NCBI RefSeq assembly: GCF_031877795.1
Contig: NC_133931.1
Span: 23,372,264 to 23,436,263, forward strand
Source of the DNA: Strix aluco
Lineage: Eukaryota; Chordata; Aves; Strigiformes; Strigidae
Length of the DNA: 64,000 nucleotides
Direction of reading: 5' to 3'
Shown: positions 1 through 12,600 of the stretch, one piece after another
How positions within the stretch are numbered: position 1 is the first letter of the stretch
Layout: every line of letters begins with the position of its first letter
Notes under the pieces: generated by a model
What the model was told of the DNA's origin: nothing
Database searches by the model: none
What the model saw: only the letters and a program-made list of their open reading frames with translations
Position numbers and translations under genes: made by a program

Positions 1-235
1 CACTAAAGAAAGCTAGGAAGTATGGCAAGTGTAATTCATCTTTACTGTCTGGCAATTAGTGATAAACAGAAGTCCCAGGCCAGAGATGGGAGCTGGCATT
101 TTAACTGTATCTGACCTCCAGTGAGGCACTGTGCAAAAAAAGGACTTTTCTTATAAACCTGCTGCGTACCCCTTTTACCAGATAGTCCCTAGTTGTTGCT
201 CCTTGAAAACTAGTGAATTACCATCACTTCGTAGT
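1..235. other. Upstream flank of SNX31, nothing recognised
   Basis: This AT-balanced stretch precedes the CpG-rich zone. I see no exon of a neighbouring gene and no recognisable repeat in it. Confidence 0.5.
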
Positions 236-452
236 CCCCTTCCCCGTGCTAGTCGCATCTCCTTCCCTGCTCGGCACCGGCTCTTCAGTGCCCCGGGTCA
301 CCCCCGCTGCCTTTCCCAGCCAGGCCGCTTCCCCTGCGGGCACCGCTTGGCGCCTAATGACCATTAATGTCACTCCCACCTTGCCCCTGGCCCTAACGAG
401 GCTCCCAAGGCGGGGCCGACCCTCTCAGGCCCCTTTTCTGGAGGGATTTCAA

Positions 453-459
453 ATAAAAG
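453..459 (+). promoter_or_regulatory. SNX31: TATA-like box (ATAAAAG)
   Basis: ATAAAAG stands alone in otherwise GC-rich promoter DNA, about 165 bases before the start codon. A start site 25-30 bases downstream would fall near 482-490. A TATA-like box inside a CpG island would suit a tissue-restricted gene such as SNX31. This is inferred from position and motif only. Confidence 0.4.
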
Positions 460-520
460 CCGCCGCCGAGGCTGCGCCTGAGGGATCGTCCCGCCTCTGT
501 GCCAGCGGCCCGCACCGCGG

Positions 521-533
521 CAGCGCCCCCTGG
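521..533 (-). promoter_or_regulatory. CTCF-type motif in the SNX31 promoter
   Basis: Read on the minus strand this is CCAGGGGGCGCTG, the invariant centre of the vertebrate CTCF consensus. The three bases corresponding to the upstream CCA of the consensus differ (GCG), so the match is good but not full. It lies in the probable 5' UTR of SNX31 and points away from the gene. Confidence 0.4.
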
Positions 534-623
534 CGCCGCGCCAGCTGCCACCCGCGCTGCCCGGCGCCTCCCTCGGCCCCGCCGCTGCCCTCAGGGGACG
601 GGACGGCCCGGCCCGGTGTCGCC

Positions 624-689
624 ATGAAGCTGCACTTCAGCATCACCGCCGCCGAGGAGCTGCGGGAGAGGCGCGGGGGCCCCTACGTG
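624..689 (+). CDS. SNX31: SNX31 coding exon 1
   Basis: Residues 1-22 start the first PX strand (MKLHFSITAAEEL). The start context is tgtcgccATGa. The donor is GTG|gtgggc, phase 0. The frame stays open upstream to 213, but an extension would not fit the family, and SNX17 and SNX31 proteins begin at this point. Confidence 0.93.
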
Positions 690-3600
690 GTGGGCGCGGG
701 GTGGGCAGCGGGCAGCGGGCGGCGGGGGCCGGCGGGCCGGGCGCGGGTCTGACGGCGGTGTGCTTGCAGCTGTACTCGGTGTGCCTGGAGGGCTTCCTGC
801 TCGGCAAGGCGCGGTACAGCCAGCTCCGCCGCTGGGACGCGCAGGTGAGGGCCGGCCGGGGGGTGGCGGGGCCGGGGGCACCCCGAAAAGCCTCGGTGGG
901 GGCAGCCTGCCGGGGTGCAGGCGGCCGTCGGGCCCCGCAGCCTGGCCGGGCCCCTGGGAGGGCTGCGGAGCAGGAGGGACTCTGCTGGCACTCACAGGCC
1001 TGGTGTGGGGTGGGGGCCGCGAGTTATTTCTGCCCAAATCCGCATTAAAGCCTTCCTTCATGCTAACAGCCCAGGGGAGATGTGCCTGGTCCCAACCCGG
1101 GCCCTGTCCTCCCACCTGGCCCTTGCACCCTGCCTGGTCCCCCCGATGCTGGGCTGTCAGAGGGGCTGAGCTGCAGCTTGCGGGGCACCTGTGTTTGCAG
1201 GGTGAAATCCAGCAGCAACTGAGAGGCAAATCCAAAAAAACCCAAAAAACCAACCAACCAACCAAACAAACAAAAAAAACAGCTAAGGGATGTGGCAGAA
1301 GAGTGTGGTAAGCTGGCTTAATGGGAAACATTGGTCAAGCAGCAGCAGCTGTGGACTCAAAAGTGCCTCTTTTCCTTGGCCTCTGGGAGAGGGGTGCAAC
1401 TGCTTTGCTGGGGTCTTTAATCCTATGAACAACTCTAGAAAGTGTATAGAGGTCAGTCCAGGCAAATTGCAGTCAGTTGCAGGGTTTTTTGGACAAGCCA
1501 GGGGTTAACCAGTGTTGGATCCCTTGGCCCAAATTGCCTAAACACATACCTCAGGAGTGACCCTTTCCACACAGGCAGTTACTAGGCAATTACAAAACAG
1601 CTGGAACACAATCCTGGAGTATTCCAAGGAATAGTGAGTATCAGTAATCCAAACTGAAGTGGATTATTTAGAGTGAATCTGCCAGTTTATCTCTGCTTTT
1701 GTTTTGTTGTTGTAAGGGAGCATGTGATGTTGATCTCTTCCATGGAAGCAGAGTGGCTGCCAGCCTTCTCTTTGCTAGCCTGATCTCTCTGGCTTTTGCC
1801 AGTCCTTGGCTCCAAGTGAAATCTCTCCCAGTTCTTCCGTCAGTCTAGATGCACACTGTCATCTCTGCTGAGCAGCCTTATTTTACCTCGATAATCCTAT
1901 TTTAGGGCCCTGTTTGATGAACGGTTCTCTTGGTAGTGGGTTAGGTAGGTGCTCCTTCTTTTGGCAGCCTCCTTCCTGTGCGGTCAGCTGCAGTGATAGG
2001 ACCACTCTGGAGCAGTTTTTCAACCAGATAATCCCAGATGGGGATCAGTCCATCTCTCCCAACTCTGTGTGAGTGCACAAACAGTTGGAGCAGCACAGCT
2101 GAAAGCAGTTGAGTTAGCAGTAGGACTGCCATGGGTAGCAATATTTGCTGCAGTGTGCTCTTGTGCCCCAGCTCTGCAATTCTTTTCCCTGTGGGAGCTC
2201 TCATAGTAATACTTTGCTTTGATTAATGGAGCATTTTGGTAACATATCTGAACTCATAAACCAGCTTATGTACTTGCTTGCTTTTTCTTTAAGGTTTACT
2301 GTTTGTTGCTCAAGAGGTTTTAACTTCATTAATGCTCTCGGCAAAATCTTTCCCTTCTCTGCGTCCTCTGTAACTGACAGTTTGCCTCTTGCTGGGCTTT
2401 ACAACTTGTTAGCTGATTTTTATTTTTAATTCCTTCATTCCTGCTGTTGGTAGCTGCCATACTTGGTCTTGAAGCTTACAACTACACTGCTGTCCCTTAA
2501 TTGTCTTCCCCATACTTATGTGAGGTTGCTCGTCTATAATTATTATATCCTGTTCTGCTTGTTTTGCTTGAAATACTCTATTAAGGTAGAAAAATACACA
2601 CATACAAGAAGTCTTAAACTCCAGAATACAGTAATTTTACCCTCCTGACCAGATCAGACATGGTGTCCACAAAGCCCCACAGATACAGCAATTCTGTGAT
2701 GGCTGCAGGATGTGAATTAGAAATAAGCTTCCCCCTTGGACAGATTTCTGTATGATTATACTTGACGGTATTTCCTGGACACTACTCTGGAGGATCTCTC
2801 TCTGACCTCTGCTGGATGTGATGCTGGACTAGTTGTGCCTCTGATCTCCTTCAGAGTGGCAATTTCTAAAGCACTGCTATTCCACCTCTATGCGCTCCTC
2901 TCCTATCTTGTGATACAAAATCAGGACACGTAACTTTTGTTTGTGATACTGTGCCTTACTGCCCCTTTTCTCTTCCTGTGTATTTTCCAGCTCCCCATCA
3001 CTTTATAATCTGAGAATGCTTCTGTTTGACACTCCTAAACTCTGTTTCTTGCTGTCTCCCAGAGCAGTTGTTATCTACAAAAGGGCTGTCTGAAGGAAGC
3101 AACTGTTTAGAGGCAGTGCAGTGTAATGGAGCATATGAGGTTTTGGATACGCTGTTGAATGGGGAGGTGCAGGTATACTAACTCTGAGCAACATTTCCTT
3201 ACCTCCAAACAAGATTCTCAGCCTTAAGCTGAGCACCCAAGCCAAATGGTATAGAGAGAGGTGTGAACAACCAAGAATGATATCCTAAAAGACATCTTGT
3301 TTAGGAGGGGTTGCTTAGACAGGGCTGGCAGAAATGCTGAGGAGAGCAGTGCAGCATTAGCCCTTCTCTTGTGGAGACAGGCACTTGGCTGTGAATTGCC
3401 AGAAGGTGCCTGTCTTGGTCTGAGGATTTACTCCCTTGACATTCCTCTGGGAGATGGGGGTTTGTGTTGGCTGTAAGAGGGTCCAGAGATGGCTCTGCCT
3501 TCTTCCCTTTTGCCCCTTCTTTTAGGAGCTAGAGCATTCAATTGTGGGAAACCCAGTTTTCATTCCCTCCTCTGTCCTGGGTATTTAGATATTAAGCATT

Positions 3601-6600
3601 AGCAGTGGGAAGGACAACTGACAGACCAGTCTCCCTTTGCTCAGGATGAACACCATAGACATTGGGCAGCGTTCCTTATTGTTTGTGCTTTCTGAACTAA
3701 GACTTGTGTAGCCATTCTCTGCAAATGACAGTGAACAACTTCAGCAGGAGTGTTGATGGCAGATGGATGTGCATTTTAAGGATCTAACCTTTGGCCCTAG
3801 ATTTATACAAGGACAGCTAGGCAGTGCTCTGTACTGTAGCTGTATTCTTCTTTGGCTTTAGTTCTGTGAGGACTGCACACTGACCAGAGCACCCCCAGTA
3901 GAGCTGTGGACTCTATTCTGCTTATGGAGAGGTAAGGATCTCTTGCAAGAATATACAAGTGGCAGAGTGGGGCTAGAGATTACCTGATCAGTGGTTTGTG
4001 CACTAAAAATGTTACTGGTTTTCCTTGAAATTGAACAATTGCTGTCCCTAGTTTCCACCTTTGATGTTTGCATTTGGCTTTTCAGTTTGGCAGCTGCTTA
4101 GCACATCCTTCATATCATCATAATGAACCTAAGGAACAGATTATTCCTTGCAGTTGTTGGAGTATTCGCTAGTTTACTTCAAGGCAGTGCGTAAATAGGA
4201 AGTGTCCTCTGTAGGATTAAGAGTGAAATGCAACACTGATGGATTCTGGTCATGATGCCAGCCGCTACTGAGTCAGCAGCATCTGTGAACAACTGTTGGG
4301 AAAATAGTTTAAAAAAAAAAAATCTGTTAATCACAACAAAACAATTGGTAAAAAGGAATTAAATATAGAAAATATATTTTTGAACTTCATTTAGCCAGTC
4401 ATGTACCAGAATAGTCTCATACCTTTGATTGCTTGGACAGTTTCTGCATACATATATTTTAATTTTCACATGAAACATGTTTAAGCATTTTTAATCTTAG
4501 AATGGTGTCTCCTCTTTTTTTTTAATATTCAATAAGGTAACTGAGAAGGAAATGCCCAGAGGCCTGTTTATTCTTTATATAATCCATACATAGTAGCTTT
4601 ATAGTTATAATGCTGCTCTGTTTTTTTCAGGATAGCACTTTTGTTTCTGGTGCTCTGTCTGACTGCACACCTATGATGGAGCATGGCCCTGGGTGAAATA
4701 GCTTGTCTAGACAGCATAGGCAGGAGGCAGGACCTGACACCAAAAAGCAAACCTATGGGACTAGACTAAGTAGGAGATGATTAATTCTGGTCAACTACAC
4801 TTTAAAACTGATGATGTCTCCTGCTGAGGAGGGGAATATTTATTGCAGAAACATGAAGAAACAGCACCAACTATGGCATGTGTCTTTACTCCCCTTTTTG
4901 GACAGATTAGCTCTTAGAGCTTAGAACTGTCATATTTAGGAAAGCTGCCCTATCTATTTTAGGTGGAAATCTTGGAGGAAAAGTACCACTTCCACCAGAC
5001 TGGAACATCCTGCCTGGGGTTCTAGCACGGTCAGATTTAAGCTTGTTTTTGTGATCCAGTCTCCTGTGGGCTTTCCTGCCACTTGCTCTTGAAGCTGCCT
5101 CTGGGGTGGGGAGCTGGGAGTGGAGCTGTGCCCAGCCTTGGTGCTGGGTTGTGGGCTGTGAGGCTGGACAGGCCCAGGTGGCTACTGTGTAGTGGTGTTG
5201 GGAGCTGGGCATAGTGTCTGCAAAGAAGCTGTTTGGTCAGGCATGCCAAGGCCAAAGGATGGGAGTCCTCCCCTTGGACAGCTTGTGGAGCAGGATGGCT
5301 TGGAAGTATCTCTCTGGTCAAGGTCCAGTCAAGGGAAAACAGCAGTGCACAGGGCACCCTGGCTTGGGGCTGAGCCATGGGTCTTCTGGGGAGTGGCATT
5401 AGGTTGCAGAAACAAACCCAGAGCCTCAAAAAAATGGCTGGAAGAAGATTTTGGGTAGGGGACCCATCTCCTCTGGTGGTGTTAGCATGACAGGGCAGCA
5501 GGCAGTTGGCACCACCAGCTACAGTGTAGTTGTTGACTTGCATTTAAAATATAGCCTAGGCTGTTTGGTTTGTGAAGACAAATATTGTCTAGTTTCATTC
5601 TGCTAGAATGAAGTTTCATGCTGGTGGCTGATAGTCTGGTAGACTTACAGCACTGTACACAAATTCACACTTAAAGTTTATAGACATTTTTCTTTACTTC
5701 TCTGAGAAGTTTCTCTTCTCTGTAGCCCAAATCCTGAGGACACACAATTGCATTTCAAGAAACTTACCAAGCAGCTGGCACTGAGATGAATTAATTATTT
5801 TTTTAAGTAGGCCAGAGTCTTGGGTTGTGCAAACTGATGATAACAGACAGCAACACTTTGTGAGGGTGAGACCTCCTTGTTGTCAGTGCGGCTCTGGCTT
5901 TCTGACGTCTGGCAAATTTTTTTGCTCTATCTCCTCCGTTTGCCTGCCTGTAGAGCAGAGATAATACTTTTCAGTCCCTGGGGGAAGATCACATATGTGA
6001 AGGACTTTGAAGATAAAAAGCACTCTATACTAGCTATTACTGTTAGCTTTACATAAAACCAAAGCATGTAGTGTTATCTAACACTTTTATGCTGTGTATC
6101 TCAGAGCGATTCACGTGTATCTAATAATCAAGAACTCAGAAATAGCAGTGTGTTGTCGATGTAGGGAAAGTGGAGCTGTGAGAATATGCCTCACTCCTGT
6201 TTTAAGCCAACAGACAGGAAAAGGTATTGCTAATTCTTGCAACAGTAACTTTTTTTTTTTTTCAAGCTTCAGCTGCTGGAGTCATGTGAAAGACTTGGGC
6301 AGCTGGGCCCAGAGGGAAAATGTCATCTTTCACAGGATCTAGTGACACTAATTGCTGAATTGAATACTGGTGCTTAAAATTTAGTAATAACGTCTCAGCA
6401 TACTATAGGAGTATCACTTTTATGATCAGATACCATATTGTTTTGATTTAGGTGAAGGAATTTTTCCTGGAAAACTTGCTGTATTTTGCTGTGTTTAGTA
6501 ATGTGCATATTGGGAAGCTCATCCTTCTCTTGGGATAATTTGCCTATAGCAGACCATTTTTACTCTTTCAAGTGACCAGCTAATGCCCAAACCTATACTG

Positions 6601-9600
6601 GAAGTGTCTTATGTTATCATAAGATAATGTAATTGTGGTTCTCTAGTCCTTTCAGATCTGTTAAAAATGAGGTAGGGACAGAGACATTATACTCTTACTA
6701 CTCAGCTGATACAGCTGGAGGAAGAATCAAACTTTCAGACAGCTTGTGTTCCTAAATGATTCTCTGGTGTTTTGGGTTTTTCTTTTTTTTTTTCCTAACC
6801 TTTGACAATATCAGGTTATCTGATAAAAGTTACTACCTCTCACAGACAAAATAGTAAAAGCCTCTGAGGTAGCACAGGTCAAGGGGAGAAGTTACCAGCT
6901 CTTAAAAAGTAGTTCTGTGGGTATAGAACAAACAAATCCTGTATGGACATATTGGGAAGAGAAGACATCTGTAACCATATCTTGTTTGTCCATGAGGTGT
7001 ATAAGACCTAGATGATAAGGTTAATACAATGCTACTTTTCTGGCTCGGAGCAGGAGCTCAAAGTGGTAAGACTGTAAAAATGAGAAACCCATCAAAAGAG
7101 GTCGCTCACTTGGGCTGTCTTCTGGTGGCTGCCTGGGCAAAGGCTTTGCCGTTGCGCTGGGCCCTGAGGACCATCAGGGAGGTGCTGGGGTGGGTGCCCC
7201 ATGCCCTTTGTAGGTCATTATGTCTCGCTGTCAAAACAAGAGAGCATTGAAAGTTCCTTGGAAACTATGAATTCTTCTTCATTGATCCGGAACTTTCCTT
7301 TGGCTGTTTTGCAGCTGAGGCAGCTTTTTGGAAGTGCCGTGCCTGCTTTCCCTCCAAAGTTTTACCTGGCAATGACCAAGTCGATGGCAGATGAGAGACA
7401 ATCTCAGCTGGAGCAGTACCTTCAGAATGGTGAGCTTGGCTATAACAACCTGGCCAGCTTTTATACGTAGGCCTTAAACCTCTGAGGGTGTGTCTACATT
7501 TGTGACTGCAGGGTGCTTTACCTTCTATACTGAGCTGAATAAGGGTGTATCTAAAAGGCTGGGGCTAAGCCCTGTCTTGTCTGTTGGTTCACTGCCTCTA
7601 GAACAGCAGCATATCATATTTCTCTTATTTCTGAAGCGGCTGCCTTTTTGCAGCTTTCCCAAAATGTAAGGGCGCAGTTTCATACTAAACTTAAGCCAAC
7701 TTGGCCTTCTGGTGGCAGCCTGTAGTCTGGCCGTTCTCTGTTCTTCCGGCTATGAGCTGAGCCACCCATCCCTGCTGCTTTGCAACTGCCAGAGCTGACA
7801 CAGGGCCAGAGTGTGAGAGTTCATGGCTGATCGTTAAAAGAGGGAGGCAAAAAAAGACAGGCACTCGGACTGGTAGAAGTGTAATATGGAACTGGGCTCT
7901 ACGTAAACCTCTTCCCTTCAAGAGTTTCCAGGCAGACTTGTGAGAATTATAACAAGGGTTTGTAGAAAAATTATATCTCAGGTGCAATGTGTTGTGTTAT
8001 AAACCAGGTCTGCAGGATCCCTAGAATTCATCTTGTGAGTTTCATGTAAGCCAAGAAATAAAAAAAATATAACCATTTCACCTACCCAAAAAGAAGGGGG
8101 TGTGAGGGGATGAGCTTAAAGAGGTTTTGTAGCCTCTGGTGTCTCAGATACTTTGAGCCAAGACTTACAAAACAGACTCAAAATTAGTCTTTAAAAATCT
8201 TACTTAGTGATTATTTTATCTTTTTCACTTGAGTATTCAACAGTTCCTTTTAGTTATTGGTCATGAGTGCCCATGGAGTTATGTGGCCAGGAACCTTACT
8301 GTAGTCTTGCTTTGGAAGAACAGCAACCCTACATGTATTTTGCACTGTTCATAGCTTCAGTGATTTAACAGGCTAGTGAAGGTAGCTGTGCAGAAACCAA
8401 ACAATGAGTAAAGGAGCACTGACAGTTTAACCAACAGTCATGTTGTATACATCTTGTTTTTAGACACTAGCTATGGTTCTAATCTTTTGACTAAGTTTGG
8501 TTTCCTGCCTCCCTGTTTTCCTCTTGTTTTTCAGTTACTTTGGATTCAAATATTACCCATAGTGAGGTCTTCATAGGTTTTTTCCGAAAGCTACAGCAGG
8601 TAAGTTTTGAATTTTTCAGCCAAATATTTTATTAAATGAGAGAATTGAAATATTATCCTACCTCCTGAGTTCAAGGCTTCCTTTGCTATCTTCCTTTCCT
8701 TGTGTTCTTAGCGTATTGGTCTGTCTTGTAAAGCAGCGAGTTCTGATGACAGAGTGCTCTCTGTGAAGCCTGGGTGGCAATAATAATAGTATTGCTATTG
8801 TTTTGTCCATGTACAAACTTGTTTCTCTCATGGAAAGAACTATTTGCTTTGTTTTTATATCCTGTGGCATATCTGATGAATCTTTTGCCTCTAAACAGTT
8901 CCCAGAAGAGTCTTTGTGAGAGCTCAATAGAAGGATTACACACATTCTTGGGTTTTGCAACTGTAAATGCTTTTTGGTAGTGTCAGTGCTTTGGACTGAT
9001 AAGTGTATTGATGACTGCTGTGAAAATGTCATGTTCTCTTACTTGCAGCTGTAGTGATGGGCAGAATCTGTCATGTATTTGAGCTGTTGCAACCTAGATG
9101 ACTTTTGAAATCCATTTTAATGTGGTCCATGACATGTATGATCTTTCTTGGCAGGCTTGGAGCCTGGATAGCTTTTGCTTGTGTCTGACTACTGCAAGGT
9201 GCTGTATGTCCCTTTTCTTCCCTTACCACCTCTCCAACTGCAGTGGTTCTTATGAGGAGAGTAGTGTTTTGGAGCAGGTGGCTGCAGTATGACTTCAACA
9301 GCATTTTCAGGGAGGGGCTGCTGCTTTAGTTTTCTGCAAAGTGCTTGGCATGCTGCTGTAACTCTACTTGCAGTGAGTTGTTCTGGAGAGAGGGGATGTT
9401 TTGAAGGACCGAGTAAGTTTTGTGACTTGAGAGGTTTTCACTTGCTATGTGTGATGAAGGTATGTAAGGGGAGTTCAGAAAGCTTTAGAAAATGGTGTGA
9501 AGAAGTTTTCCTACCAAATTCTAAAAAGGTTTTTCCTATGTACTTTGTAAATAAAAAGATACAATTCATTTACAGTCTCTTAAATTCAGACCTACTGAAG

Positions 9601-12600
9601 TGCTCAAGACAGGAAATGAAAAGCTCCTTTCTGATTACGGTTGGACTAGATGATCTTCAAGGTCCTTTCCAACCTAGATGATTCTGTGATTAGGCTTTTT
9701 TTCGAGAAGCAGTTTCTCTTAGTTCTGATCCAATGCCTGCTATAGCCCAGCAGACAACTCCCAGCAATTACTGCTGAGTCTTAATTAGTCTTGATGAGAC
9801 TGATAACAGGTCTGCTAAAGAAAGTTAAATCCATCAGGAATGCATGCAATTTGCCCTCAAAAACTGCCAACTGACTTTCTTTGACAAAGTTCTGGCAGGA
9901 AATAACTCTTCAAAATGCCTGTTTGCAGTGTTTAAAGATGCCTTGGCATGCCAGTACTGTGGATTACTCCTAACATGCCATCAGAAATGATGTTGTATAT
10001 TTAGGTTTTTCTTTACTGCAGGCCCTTTTGGTGAAGAGGGGTGACTTGATAAGTACATGGGTAATACTTACTTGATTTATGGGTTATGTATGTATGTGAG
10101 TGTGCTTATTAAGGCATGTGATGACTGTGCTGCCAAAAGCAGTTATTTTGCAGAGTTCAAGGTAGGCATTGAATTATACCTTAAATGTTAGTGTATGGTC
10201 AGTACATTTTCAAGACATAAAATTAACCCAAATTTTTGTTCCACAATATGATGGATTTTCATACATGATGTTTAGGCTTTCTGCTTGGCAAAGACAGTAG
10301 TTCTCCGGCTTTTTTTTGTTTAAAATTTAAACTTTAAATGGCTGTACTTACATAAATTACTACTTCATAATACAAATAGCAGTAGTGCTGTATGTGCTCT
10401 TTCATTACAGTAAAGAACAAACTCCTAAGAGAGATCAAATAACTGTGAAAGACAGGAGTGCATCCACTGTCATTAGCTGTGCACAGTGCCTTTAATTGGT
10501 GTAACTGATGGCTGAATAAGTATTCATTTTGGCTATTAAAGAATCTCACTCAACAAACTGGCTTTGTTGTGCATGTTCCAGTATTAGTATACTGTGACTT
10601 GTGAGATGTTTTATGGCAGAGTGACAAAATTTCTGTAAAGCATTGAAAGACATGGAATGAAGTTCATCTTTAAAGCACTTCTGTACTGTTCTTTCCTTCT
10701 CCATTGTTGAAGATGTGTAGGCAGCACTCGGCATCCTACACGTTGCTTAGGAGTGAAAACATAGTTAGGGTTTCACTGTTACTGCTACTTAGTGTTAAAA
10801 CCAGGCATTACCCCAAACTTGCTCTTGTTTATGTTACATTGCAAGAGGGATGATTAATGGAAGATTCAAGAATAAAACGTCATTAAAATGATGAAATAGC
10901 ATGCTCTTTTGCTGTCAATGACAGGGACTGGCTTTGAGTAGTCAGTCTTGGTTACCAGAAATGAGTTAGTGCACATCTGTACAAGCAACCTGCCAGCTAA
11001 TGTGGGAGAAGTGGCAGAGGGATTGCGCTGCAGGTGGCAATGAACAGGGAGCAGTTGGCCACTTTTCTGCCACCACAGCTATTTATGGAGCACAGATCTG
11101 TCTGCAGGTAAAACTGCAGCTTTTATAGTAGAAACCTCCAGTTTTAATGGAATAAGATGGGACACCAGAGTTGAATGCGATTGCTAGGCTAGGGTTTTTT
11201 GCCAAAAAACTCTCCTGCTGAATCTTTCCACCTTCACTTCTGTCTTTCATTATGAGAGAGAGTAGAGCTGTCGTCTCAGGCAGTCTTGCTAGTGCTTGCT
11301 TCATTTTCTTGGCTTGTCTTAAAACCAGGAGTATTTAAGCTTCTAGCTGAAGATATTTGTATATGTCACTGACTAAAATAGAAGATGCAAAGGAAAAATC
11401 AAACTGAATTTAAGACCTTTTTGGTCTTTGTCCTGTGTTTTACTTCTGAATGGGGTTGTGAAGAGTGTTCCAGGACCAGCACTCTCTGGAGTGGGAGTGC
11501 TGTGCAAGGACCATGGCTTTACTGCAGCTGCCCGACAGTGTTGAACATGACTCCTCTGTGACTGCACTTGGCATTGCCCCAACCCCCAGCTATAGCACCC
11601 TGATCATATCTAAGAGAGCAAACTTTCCAAGTGGGGACAAGTCTATGCAGGTTAACCCTGCTTTCCAGGCCCCTGTTTGTGCCCAGCACCACCTTTACCT
11701 GTTGCATAGGTTGTTATGGTTTTCTCCTCATAGCAGCTGTGCTCGGGCTGTTTCCCCAGCAACCTAATCTCATGGGAGAAGTTGTCAGGGGACAGCAGGG
11801 CTCCTGACACAAGGGGAAGGAGCTTGGTACCATGGATGTTTTGCTCAAAGTGAACATTGCTGAAATAGTTACCAGTACTGTTGTGTAGCAGAGTTGAACA
11901 ACCTAACCCATAACCTCCCTGCCCCTCCACTCTTCCAAACTCTGCAAACTTGATTAGTGACCAAGCTGGAGAGACAGATTATGCTGTCAGTATATGCTCC
12001 ACTATCTCCAGCCCCTAAAGACAAATGGCACAGTTCTTGCAAGAAGTCATTAACAAGATGAGACCACTCTGGCCGTGTCTTCTCCTTTTTCATCAGGAGA
12101 AAGACAGCATGAGCAGGTACATACATCCCTGTCAGTCTCATTTTAATGCAACTCATCTATATCCTTGAATGTAATCTGAGATCATGGTCTCTCTCTGTAT
12201 TGGGCACCATGGAGTAACATGGTGTATTCAGGGTGCAGCTGTGAGGACAGCCAGTCATTATGCATTTATGAATAAAATGGAGACATATTTCCTTGCAGCA
12301 GCAGAGGTTTGGAGTTAGTGACTAGGAGGCTGACCTTTTCCAGTCTGTGTTGCTGGTAAACAGCAACCTTTAGCATGAGCAAAAGGATTCAGGTGTTGGT
12401 GAAAGCACCAATGAAAAGTTTGAGTACTTGAGCAAATAGAGCCAACCAGTGCCAGATAACAGGCAAAAAGCAGTGTTCTTATGTGGTCCTTCATCAAAGC
12501 ACTCTGATGTAAGGTGGTTTTCCTTATTGAAGAGCAAGTGTGAGGCCAAGAATTGAATACCGTAAGAGGTCTGTGGTGTGTATGGTATGGAGAGTGTAGG

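Larger units (their letters stand above)
240..1000 (+). promoter_or_regulatory. SNX31: CpG island promoter of SNX31
   Basis: CG dinucleotides and G+C rise sharply from about 240, peak over 460-960 and fall away by about 1,030. The island covers the first two coding exons and the 80-base first intron. The transcription start is inferred to lie between about 475 and 500, downstream of the TATA-like box, which would give a 5' UTR of roughly 130 bases containing no upstream ATG. The exact start cannot be read from sequence alone. Confidence 0.75.
845..7314 (+). other. SNX31: SNX31 intron 2 (6.5 kb)
   Basis: Beyond the A/C-rich simple repeat near 1,233 and the MIR-like segments near 5,860-6,050 and 6,590-6,765, I see no exon, RNA gene or recent transposon. 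A G+C-richer patch around 5,050-5,540 has open frames but no recognisable protein. Confidence 0.6.

Noticed and set aside
591-1331. A 246-codon minus-strand open frame over SNX31 exons 1-2
   Set aside because: It is antisense to clear exons, proline-rich and driven by base composition, with no recognisable domain.
5037-5543. Opposed open frames (168 and 88 codons) in a GC-richer patch of SNX31 intron 2
   Set aside because: No recognisable domain, splice context or poly(A) signal; it looks compositional.
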